Notes: generated by a model from the letters alone, not told the origin. A DNA stretch of 5,029 nucleotides from an uncultured Bacillota bacterium (GCA_937874815.1 CALNBW010000006.1:1-5029), one strand, 5' to 3'. Numbered from the stretch's first letter, positions 1 through 4,753 are shown. Translations and numbers: made by a program.

Positions 1-1220
1 CTGCGGGCCTAATCCTGACCCAGATTATGTGCAAGGCTATGAATCGTTCTTTAGCAAGCGTACTTAGCGGTGCAACTGCTAAGCCTTCAGCTAAACCGCA
101 GGCGGCTCCTGCTACGTCTGCTGCCCAACCGGCTGCAACACCGGCAAAGGCAGAGCAGAAGCAGAGCAGCGGTGATATCCTGCGGGCTGCCAAACGGGTT
201 ATTATCGTACCCGGCTATGGTATGGCTATAGCCCAGGCGCAGAGTCAGGTTAAAGCCCTAATGGACGCACTTGCGGCCGCGAACATTGACGTGCGTTTCG
301 CTATTCATCCTGTCGCGGGGCGGATGCCAGGGCATATGAACGTGCTCTTAGCAGAAGTTGATGTGCCGTACGAGCTCATGTGTGAGATGGACGATTTCCC
401 AGAAACCGATGTGGCTATCGTAGTCGGCTCTTGCGACGGGGTTAACCCCGCCGCTAACACGGCCGAAGGCACACCGATTTACGGCATGCCAGTGCTAAAC
501 GTTCAGGAAGCTAAGCATGTCTTGGTCTGCAACCTAGACACGAATCCTGGTTATTCCGGAGTGGACAATCCCCTTTATGAGATGCCGCACGTACAGTTGC
601 TGCTAGGGGACGCCAAGGAGTCACTAGACCGCTTGCTCAAAGAATTTGATGCAGAAACTACACCAGCAACATCGGAGCCGGTGGCCGCGGCTCCCGACGA
701 TAGTGGCACAGCATCACTTAACCAGATCTTGCAGGTAGCTAAGAAAGTCATTATCGTGCCAGGCTATGGTATGGCCATTGCTCAGGCGCAGGGGCTAGTC
801 AAACAACTAGCGGACGCCTTCGAAGCTAAAGGCGCTGAGGTTGACTTTGCTATTCACCCGGTTGCCGGACGCATGCCGGGCCATATGAACGTGCTGCTAG
901 CTGAGGTTGACGTACCTTACGACAAACTCTGCGAAATGGATGACATCAATCCGAAGTTCCCGGAAACTGATGTGGTTGTCATTGTCGGTGCCTGCGACGT
1001 GGTCAACCCGGCTGCTAATAACGCGGAGGGAACACCCATTTATGGCATGCCAATTCTCAATGTCGACCAAGCCAAGCATGTTATCGTCTGCAACTTGGAT
1101 AAGAACCCGGGCTACTCGGGCGTGGATAACCCGTTGTATGACATGCCGCATGTACACTTACTACTAGGCGACGCTAAGGCATCACTAGAGCAGTTGTTGC
1201 AGGAGCTACATGCTGAATAA
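1..1220 (+). CDS. pntB: NAD(P) transhydrogenase subunit beta, 3' part, with tandem duplicated NADP(H)-binding domain III
   Basis: This is the C-terminal part of PntB, the membrane subunit of the proton-pumping transhydrogenase that transfers hydride between NAD(H) and NADP(H). The gene is cut by the window edge: the first full codon is at position 3, and the frame opens with AGLILTQIMCKAMNRS, which matches the end of the last membrane helix of domain II (E. coli ILSYIMCKAMNRS, from memory). The ATG at 27 is therefore internal, not a start. An Ala/Pro/Lys/Gln-rich linker follows, then two domain III copies (about 177-647 and 723-1205), each with PGYGMAIAQAQ, HPVAGRMPGHMNVLLAE, CDxVNPAA, GTPIYGMP and LLLGDAK. 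Normal PntB has one domain III. In both copies the 2'-phosphate loop reads VCNLD where E. coli has VFKRS. pntA is expected upstream but lies outside the window. The family call is very secure; the effect of the duplication is unknown. Confidence 0.96.
   Translation, partial: AGLILTQIMCKAMNRSLASVLSGATAKPSAKPQAAPATSAAQPAATPAKAEQKQSSGDILRAAKRVIIVPGYGMAIAQAQSQVKALMDALAAANIDVRFAIHPVAGRMPGHMNVLLAEVDVPYELMCEMDDFPETDVAIVVGSCDGVNPAANTAEGTPIYGMPVLNVQEAKHVLVCNLDTNPGYSGVDNPLYEMPHVQLLLGDAKESLDRLLKEFDAETTPATSEPVAAAPDDSGTASLNQILQVAKKVIIVPGYGMAIAQAQGLVKQLADAFEAKGAEVDFAIHPVAGRMPGHMNVLLAEVDVPYDKLCEMDDINPKFPETDVVVIVGACDVVNPAANNAEGTPIYGMPILNVDQAKHVIVCNLDKNPGYSGVDNPLYDMPHVHLLLGDAKASLEQLLQELHAE
177..647 (+). repeat. 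Domain III copy 1 of the PntB tandem duplication
   Basis: This is the first Rossmann-like NADP(H)-binding module. By hand alignment it matches copy 2 at roughly 118 of 150 positions, with one gap. It lacks the four residues INPK that copy 2 has between CEMDD and FPETD; E. coli PntB has INDD at that place (from memory), so copy 1 is the deleted one. It keeps Arg in DVRFAIHP, as in E. coli. The fingerprint GYGMA, the conserved His/Arg of HPVAGR and the Asp of CDGVNPAA are present. Many synonymous differences from copy 2 show that this is an old duplication and not an assembly artefact. Confidence 0.9.
723..1205 (+). repeat. Domain III copy 2 of the PntB tandem duplication
   Basis: This is the second domain III, offset 549 bases (183 codons) from copy 1 in the same reading frame. 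It follows a second Pro/Ala-rich linker (TTPATSEPVAAAPDD), which resembles the linker before copy 1 in character. It has the full-length CEMDDINPKFPETD segment, as in canonical PntB, but carries Asp instead of Arg in EVDFAIHP. The protein ends about five residues after this domain, as normal PntB does. Copy 2 is thus in the normal C-terminal position and copy 1 can be read as the inserted one, although the sequence does not prove direction. Confidence 0.9.
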
Positions 1221-1255
1221 GTTGCGCTAGCGGCTAAATAAAAGGGCTTGTTAAG

Positions 1256-1329
1256 AAGGGTGGCGGGTACTTACTTAAAGCACAGGAGCAGGCTCCAATC
1301 GTGCTTACAGCAAGTACCCTGCCACCCTT
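1256..1329. repeat. Long imperfect inverted repeat / structured hairpin
   Basis: The left arm 1256-1272 pairs with the right arm 1312-1329 over 17 base pairs, with a single bulged T at 1320. After a symmetric 5x5 internal loop, AAGCAC (1278-1283) pairs with GTGCTT (1301-1306), and GGAG (1285-1288) pairs with CTCC (1293-1296) around a four-base loop. The fold works about equally on either strand. No T-run follows, so it is not a standard intrinsic terminator. It could be a terminator of another type, an mRNA 3'-end stabiliser, a small RNA, or a REP/MITE-like repeat; the sequence alone does not decide. Confidence 0.75.
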
Positions 1330-1409
1330 AAGCTATGTGCAACAGTCCTAGCCCTTATCACAGGAGCCCCTCGCCTGCCTAGTTGGGTAGCCATTTATTG
1401 TGATTTAAG

Positions 1410-1423
1410 GTATTATGTAATAC
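1410..1423. promoter_or_regulatory. Possible operator dyad / promoter region of the DUF1538 operon
   Basis: GTATTA and TAATAC form a perfect 6+6 dyad around a TG centre, in an AT-rich stretch (about 1393-1425) just upstream of the leader of the DUF1538 operon. The stretch holds -10-like words (TATTAT at 1411, TAATAC at 1418), but no good -35 at standard spacing could be found. A two-base centre is too small for an RNA loop, so a protein-binding site is likelier than a hairpin. Promoter placement here is inference from position. Confidence 0.3.
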
Positions 1424-1428
1424 TAGAA

Positions 1429-1452
1429 GGCTGGTCCGGGCAGAGGCCAGCC
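1429..1452 (+). promoter_or_regulatory. GC-rich leader hairpin upstream of the DUF1538 operon
   Basis: GGCTGG (1429-1434) pairs with CCAGCC (1447-1452), and CC (1436-1437) extends the stem with GG (1445-1446) past a bulged T at 1435, leaving a seven-base loop. It sits about 20 bases before the ribosome binding site GGAGGGGGT (1471-1479). There is no T-run after it. It may shape translation or mRNA stability; no known riboswitch class was recognised. Confidence 0.4.
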
Positions 1453-1488
1453 CAGTTGCGCTAGAAAATGGGAGGGGGTAAATAATCG

Positions 1489-2181
1489 TTGAGGGAAGTT
1501 AAGGATACTCTCAAGGAAGTTATGAGTGCCGTCGTCCCAATCATGACGGTTGTTATTGTATTGCAGCTGACACTTGTGAAGACGCCACCTGCCGTAATTG
1601 GTCAATTCCTGGTTGGTGCCGTCTTTGTTTTTGTGGGTTTGTTTTTCTTCCTTTACGGAGTGAACTTGGGCCTTCTACCGATGGGACATCTTATTGGAAC
1701 GGAACTGCCTACCAAGGGCTCTATAGTGTTTTTCGTGCTTGTATCTTTCATATTAGGTGTTGCAGTTACGGTGGCCGACCCAGATGTTATGGTCTTAGCC
1801 AATCAGGTGGCTACGGTATCCGATGGCGAGATTAGCCGTCTAGTGCTTATATTGGTCGTAGCCTGTGGCATGGGCTTCTTTGTGGCTGTAGCTATGTTAC
1901 GGATCGTGCTGGGGGTTCCTATTCAATACCTACTGGCAGGCGGCTATGGCCTGCTGCTGATTTTGGCCTTGTTTGCACCACCCAGCTATATTCCCATCTC
2001 ATTTGACTCGGGGGCTGTGGCCACTGGGCCGCTAATCGTGCCTTTTGTACTTAGTTTAGGGCTCGGCACTGCCTCAGTGTTGCAGGGCAGGTCGCCCCTT
2101 AAAGACGGCTTTGGCCTAATGGGCCTAGCCTCCCTCGGCCCTATTCTGGCCGTTATGCTTTTAGGGGTGATCTACGCATGA
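1489..2181 (+). CDS. DUF1538 membrane protein, first half-unit
   Basis: This 230-residue, very hydrophobic protein has about six to seven membrane segments (near residues 13-32, 36-62, 78-97, 117-142, 147-170, 183-203 and 210-229). It has features I associate with the DUF1538 family (PF07556): GLLPMGHLIG near 62, a VADPDVMVLANQV segment near 95, FDSGAVATGP near 174 and a C-terminal GLASLGPILAVMLLGVIY. The start is TTG at 1489, chosen because GGAGGGGGT (1471-1479) lies nine bases upstream and no ATG or GTG fits as well. It ends in a 4-bp ATGA overlap with the next gene, its paralogue. DUF1538 proteins are thought to be transporters, and many are, as I recall, single proteins with two such units; here the units are separate genes that probably act as a heteromer. 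The substrate is unknown. Confidence 0.88.
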   Translation: MREVKDTLKEVMSAVVPIMTVVIVLQLTLVKTPPAVIGQFLVGAVFVFVGLFFFLYGVNLGLLPMGHLIGTELPTKGSIVFFVLVSFILGVAVTVADPDVMVLANQVATVSDGEISRLVLILVVACGMGFFVAVAMLRIVLGVPIQYLLAGGYGLLLILALFAPPSYIPISFDSGAVATGPLIVPFVLSLGLGTASVLQGRSPLKDGFGLMGLASLGPILAVMLLGVIYA

Positions 2182-2894
2182 GCGATATTAAGGTCTTCGC
2201 CGGCCTAGGGCGTACGGCAATGGAGGTTTTGCAGGCCCTTATACCGTTGATCATTGCCTTACTACTCACGCCCCGCTTCATCGAGCTGCCGCAAGGTTTT
2301 CTCAGCAAAACGCTGAAAGGGTTGCTTTTTACGTTCATTGGTCTTACACTGCTATTGCACGGCATTAATGTAGGGTTTTTCCCTGTTGGCCAGCTGATGG
2401 GCGAGATTATTGGCAGTCAGGATAACCGCTGGATTGCCATCCCTATTGGCGCTTTGTTAGGCTTTGTAGCTGCAATCGCTGAGCCGGGCCTGCGCGTGCT
2501 TGGGTCGCAGGTGGAGGAAGCCTCCAGCGGTGCTGTCAGACAGAACGTCATCTTGTATACTGTAGCCATTGGTGTAGGAGTAATCGTGGGCCTGGGTATG
2601 GCCCGCATCATCTATGGTATTCCCCTGTTATATATCGTCATCCCCGGCTACGTGCTGCTGATTATCTTATTGCGCTTCACCGAGTCTTCCTTTTCCGCTA
2701 TTGCCTTTGATTCTGGTGCGGTAGTAACGGGGCCGATGGTGGTCACCTTCATTCTTTCGCTGGGGGTGGGCATCGCGACGGCTATGGAAAATAGAGACCC
2801 TGTTACTGACGGATTCGGGACAATCGCTCTCGTTGCTTTGGCTCCGATCCTTTCCGTCATGTTGCTCGGTCAAATCTACAAGAATAAGGACTAG
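2178..2894 (+). CDS. DUF1538 membrane protein, second half-unit
   Basis: This 238-residue protein is a paralogue of the preceding gene. It shares LLHGINVGFFPVGQLMGE, an AEPGLRVLGSQVEE segment (the counterpart of ADPDVMVLANQV), FDSGAVVTGP and a C-terminal ALAPILSVMLLGQIY, at matching spacings. About seven membrane segments are visible. The second Asp of the ADPD/AEPG region is Gly here, so the two halves are not interchangeable. The ATG at 2178 overlaps the stop of the first gene (ATGA), which implies translational coupling and roughly equal synthesis of both halves. The P-II-like gene follows 13 bases downstream. The pair most likely forms one pseudo-symmetric membrane complex; transport is inference and no substrate can be named. 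Confidence 0.88.
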   Translation: MSDIKVFAGLGRTAMEVLQALIPLIIALLLTPRFIELPQGFLSKTLKGLLFTFIGLTLLLHGINVGFFPVGQLMGEIIGSQDNRWIAIPIGALLGFVAAIAEPGLRVLGSQVEEASSGAVRQNVILYTVAIGVGVIVGLGMARIIYGIPLLYIVIPGYVLLIILLRFTESSFSAIAFDSGAVVTGPMVVTFILSLGVGIATAMENRDPVTDGFGTIALVALAPILSVMLLGQIYKNKD

Positions 2895-2907
2895 AAAGGT
2901 GGTAACC

Positions 2908-3246
2908 ATGCAAATAAACAATCATGACCTGATCGTCACGATCGTTAGGAGAGGCTACGCCGATCAGATTGTCAAGGCCTCAAAACAAGCCGGAGCAGAG
3001 GGAGCTACCATTCTGTATGGACGCGGCAGTGGCATTCATGAGCAAAAGAAGCTACTGGGAATCGCTATTGAGCCCGAGAAAGACATCATTCTAACTGTGA
3101 TCCATCGGGACAAAACTGATGCAGCTCTTACCGCCATTAGCGAAGCAGGGGAGCTAGATAAACCTGCTACCGGCATCGCTTTTGCGCTGGAGTTGAAGAA
3201 AGTCCGTGGCATTTCTCATCTGCTCAAGCAGCAGGATAAACAATAG
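2908..3246 (+). CDS. Divergent P-II-like regulatory protein linked to DUF1538
   Basis: This 112-residue protein has the size and order of a P-II signalling protein: an N-terminal strand and helix, GATILYGRGSG leading into a T-loop-like segment (about 38-58), PEKDIILTVI as the returning strand, and a C-terminal ATGIAFALELKKVRGISHL. Key GlnB features are changed. The Gln of GFGRQ is Gly (GRGSG), there is no T-loop Tyr for uridylylation, and the GKIGDGK B-loop is replaced by GELDKPATG. It therefore probably does not follow the standard ATP/2-oxoglutarate/uridylylation scheme. The ATG at 2908 is chosen because AAGGTGG (2896-2902) sits five bases upstream; longer in-frame starts lie inside the DUF1538 gene and lack this site. 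As last gene of the operon it plausibly docks on and gates the DUF1538 pair (inference). The gene is followed by a terminator. Confidence 0.87.
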   Translation: MQINNHDLIVTIVRRGYADQIVKASKQAGAEGATILYGRGSGIHEQKKLLGIAIEPEKDIILTVIHRDKTDAALTAISEAGELDKPATGIAFALELKKVRGISHLLKQQDKQ

Positions 3247-3265
3247 CCGCCTATTGGGACGGCTA
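3244..3265 (+). other. Small hairpin at the P-II-like gene stop codon
   Basis: TAGCCG (3244-3249), which includes the TAG stop, pairs with CGGCTA (3260-3265) around a ten-base loop. It sits 18 bases before the terminator stem. A role in mRNA end processing or stability is possible, but a chance pairing is not excluded. Confidence 0.3.
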
Positions 3266-3283
3266 GAATATGGGAACCAGACT

Positions 3284-3307
3284 GGAGGCCAATCGGCCTC
3301 CTTTTTT
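3284..3307 (+). terminator. Intrinsic terminator of the DUF1538/P-II operon
   Basis: GGAGGCC (3284-3290), loop AATC and GGCCTCC (3295-3301) form a perfect seven-base-pair stem, followed directly by six T residues (3302-3307). This is a textbook rho-independent terminator, 38 bases after the stop of the P-II-like gene. It separates the operon from the GTPase gene downstream. Confidence 0.93.
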
Positions 3308-3367
3308 ATTGGACAACATCGCTTCTATACTCGTATCGCTGCTGAGACTAGCATATAGGTTATATGA

Positions 3368-3400
3368 GAAGCATTGCTTCCTCTAATTCGGCAGAGGAGG
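3368..3400 (+). promoter_or_regulatory. Leader with alternative hairpins covering the ribosome binding site of the GTPase gene
   Basis: GAAGC (3368-3372) can pair with GCTTC (3376-3380). Alternatively CTTCCTCT (3377-3384) can pair over eight positions, with one G-T wobble, with AGAGGAGG (3393-3400), which contains the AGGAGG ribosome binding site. The two pairings share 3377-3380 and exclude each other, so the leader could switch between a free and a hidden binding site. No ligand-binding domain is visible upstream. This is a reading of base pairing only. Confidence 0.35.
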
Positions 3401-3410
3401 TGGGTAGAGT

Positions 3411-4556
3411 TTGCAGCAATGTTTGGTTATTGGGCGCACCAACGTAGGCAAAACTGCGTTTGTGCTCAACTTTGCCGAGTATTTGGGCCTAAGTAGGGTG
3501 GAAATCACTTTCAACTACCCCGATGGTTTTGCCACGAAACAGACCTTTCGCCTAGAGCACGCGAGGCAAGAACTGATCGGGCAGGGCCAACACAAGACCC
3601 GTTGTCTGCAGGCATTAGAACTAAATGTCCCCGCTGGCAAGACGAAGAAGACGATTCTGCTCACCGACAGCAGCGGTTTCTCAGAGGGAATTCCCACAGA
3701 TAAGTCCGTGCGGCGAGCAGTAGCTCAAACTCTGTTGGAGATTAAACAGGCAGCGCTAGTGTTACATATGCTCGATGCTTCCGGCCCAGGAGCCGTTGGT
3801 GAAGTCGATCGCCAAATTGCCAATTACGCCGATACCCGGGGGGGCTATGTTATTCTGGCCAATAAAATGGACCTGCCACAAGCGCGGGAGGGACTAGAAC
3901 GCATTCGCGGCCAGTTTCCGAAGCAACTGATACTACCCATTTCTGCTTTGTATAAACGCGGTTTTAAGGAGGTGAAAGCCATTGTGGCCATAGTCTTTAA
4001 TCATTTACTCGGGGCAGGCTCAGCATTTAGTGTAGGCTGGGCTATTCGCCTTATGGATGATGCTCTCGACCAGGATGTGGACCTCATCTGGGGCAAGCCC
4101 AACTGGAGTATACGCCTTGGACCCGGTGTTACTGCCTATGCCCTTTTTGCATTCGCTATTGCCTTAGTACTTGATCCGGCGACAGGCCTGTGCTTGCTGA
4201 CCAGTGCCTATGCTATCGGTATGCTCAGCGAAACCCGGGTACTACCAACCAAGCTACCAGGCTACATCGAAGGTACGGCGCTTTGGCTAGCCGCCGCGTG
4301 GCGTTTTGGCCTGCCGAAAGCCTGGGTGGCCTTAGGTATCATGATCGCTGCCCAGTTGATTGATGACCTGCTTGACCGTGCCCAAGACCAGTGGCTAAAA
4401 TCTCCTAACTGGACAACTAAGTTGGGGTTTGTAGGCACTGTTCTTGTTTGCCTAGCCCTGCTCGCGGTTCTATACAGCCTCGATGCCTGGATGCTAGCCT
4501 ATGCTATTATCAGTTTTGTCTATTTTCAGTTACAAGAGCGGGTAAGCAAGCAGTGA
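3411..4556 (+). CDS. GTPase fused to a membrane domain with duplicated acidic motifs
   Basis: This 381-residue protein is in two halves. Residues 1-190 are a TRAFAC/Era-like GTPase: G1 GRTNVGKT (8-15), a possible G2 Thr in HKTRCLQ (61-67), G3 DSSG (86-89), G4 NKMD (151-154) and G5 SAL (178-180). Residues 195-381 are hydrophobic, with about six membrane segments and two acidic motifs: DDALDQDVD (216-224) and DDLLDRAQD (318-326), each followed by PNW and LG at the same distance. The motifs recall the metal-diphosphate-binding (N/D)DxxDxxxD of UbiA-type prenyltransferases, but this half is much shorter than UbiA, so no enzyme is assigned. TTG at 3411 is chosen because AGGAGG (3395-3400) lies ten bases upstream and VIGRTNVGKT starts at once. 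A strong internal AAGGAGG before GTG 3984 suggests a former gene boundary. The stop overlaps the next gene by four bases. The GTPase call is secure; the role is unknown. Confidence 0.87.
   Translation: MQQCLVIGRTNVGKTAFVLNFAEYLGLSRVEITFNYPDGFATKQTFRLEHARQELIGQGQHKTRCLQALELNVPAGKTKKTILLTDSSGFSEGIPTDKSVRRAVAQTLLEIKQAALVLHMLDASGPGAVGEVDRQIANYADTRGGYVILANKMDLPQAREGLERIRGQFPKQLILPISALYKRGFKEVKAIVAIVFNHLLGAGSAFSVGWAIRLMDDALDQDVDLIWGKPNWSIRLGPGVTAYALFAFAIALVLDPATGLCLLTSAYAIGMLSETRVLPTKLPGYIEGTALWLAAAWRFGLPKAWVALGIMIAAQLIDDLLDRAQDQWLKSPNWTTKLGFVGTVLVCLALLAVLYSLDAWMLAYAIISFVYFQLQERVSKQ
3966..3986 (+). promoter_or_regulatory. Internal ribosome binding site and possible in-frame GTG start at the fusion joint
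   Basis: AAGGAGG (3966-3972), a perfect Shine-Dalgarno core, lies inside the GTPase-membrane coding region. An in-frame GTG (codon 192) at 3984-3986 follows after eleven bases. The site falls exactly where the GTPase ends (GFKEVK) and the membrane half begins. Starting here would give a separate 190-residue membrane protein (3984-4556). It may be an active second start or a remnant of two once-separate genes; the codons of KEV themselves also produce GGAGGT, so selection for the site is not proven. Confidence 0.45.
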
Positions 4557-4753
4557 GCTATCTAGTTATTGCGCTATTAGCATTATGCTTAGGATATTTC
4601 TTAGGTCGTCATACAGGCTGGCAAGAGGGTATGGAAGAAGGCCAAGCATATGCCCCCATAGAGCTACGAATTGCGGCGTTGAACACTGGTGTCTGCCCAC
4701 TTTGCCAAACTGGGTTTGTTACAGCCTCCGATTGTGAAGAAACTGATACCTAA
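4553..4753 (+). CDS. Small single-pass membrane protein with glycine ladder and CPLC motif
   Basis: This 66-residue protein starts at GTG 4553, which overlaps the stop of the fusion gene as GTGA. No good ribosome binding site precedes it, so translation is probably coupled. An N-terminal membrane helix (about 3-18) is followed by glycines at 14, 18, 22, 26 and 30, exactly every fourth residue, a pattern that can mediate close helix packing. A soluble tail holds CPLC (48-51) and a further Cys at 61, which might bind metal or form a disulfide. Earlier in-frame starts lie wholly inside the upstream gene and would add a low-quality N-terminus, so they were not used. It resembles short membrane proteins I loosely recall next to such GTPases in Firmicutes. 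Function unknown. Confidence 0.72.
   Translation: MSYLVIALLALCLGYFLGRHTGWQEGMEEGQAYAPIELRIAALNTGVCPLCQTGFVTASDCEETDT

Larger units (their letters stand above)
1221..1488. other. Intergenic region between pntB and the DUF1538 operon
   Basis: No convincing gene lies in this 268-base gap on either strand. It holds a long imperfect hairpin (1256-1329), a 14-bp dyad (1410-1423), a GC-rich leader hairpin (1429-1452) and the ribosome binding site of the next gene. Two short direct repeats are also present: GTTGCGCTAG at 1221-1230 and 1455-1464, and CACAGGAGC at 1281-1289 and 1359-1367. No hairpin with a T-run follows pntB, so transcript termination here is not evident. Confidence 0.7.

Noticed and set aside
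27..29. ATG at 27 as the start of an independent soluble protein
   Set aside because: The frame is open to the window edge and the codons before it encode the end of the PntB membrane domain, so the ATG is internal to pntB.
897..1167. Open frames on both strands inside the second domain III
   Set aside because: Both are composition shadows of pntB in other frames, with no protein-like pattern and no ribosome binding site.
1256..1329. Intrinsic terminator for pntB
   Set aside because: The stem is strong but no T-run follows on either side in the needed place, so it is listed as an inverted repeat only.
1395..1423. Sigma-A promoter with TTATTG or TTGTGA as -35 and TAATAC or TACTAG as -10
   Set aside because: No pair combines a good -35, a good -10 and 16-18 base spacing, so a precise promoter is not claimed.
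2833..2907. Upstream extension of the P-II-like gene
   Set aside because: It overlaps the DUF1538 coding region, lacks a ribosome binding site and does not look like P-II; the ATG at 2908 has a good site and the right length.
3309..3331. Promoter TTGGAC / TATACT after the terminator
   Set aside because: TATACT is a good -10 word, but the spacing to TTGGAC is only 11 bases and the 17-base position falls in the terminator T-run.
1423..3697. Minus-strand open frames opposite the DUF1538, P-II and GTPase genes
   Set aside because: They are antisense shadows of well-supported + strand genes, without recognisable domains.
4448..4552. Longer start of the small membrane protein
   Set aside because: The extra N-terminal part lies entirely inside the fusion gene and has no membrane-protein or other sensible character; the GTGA overlap start at 4553 puts the membrane helix at the N-terminus.
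4056..4556. Naming the membrane half a UbiA prenyltransferase
   Set aside because: The acidic motifs are similar, but the domain is about 190 residues instead of roughly 280 and no other family feature was recognised.
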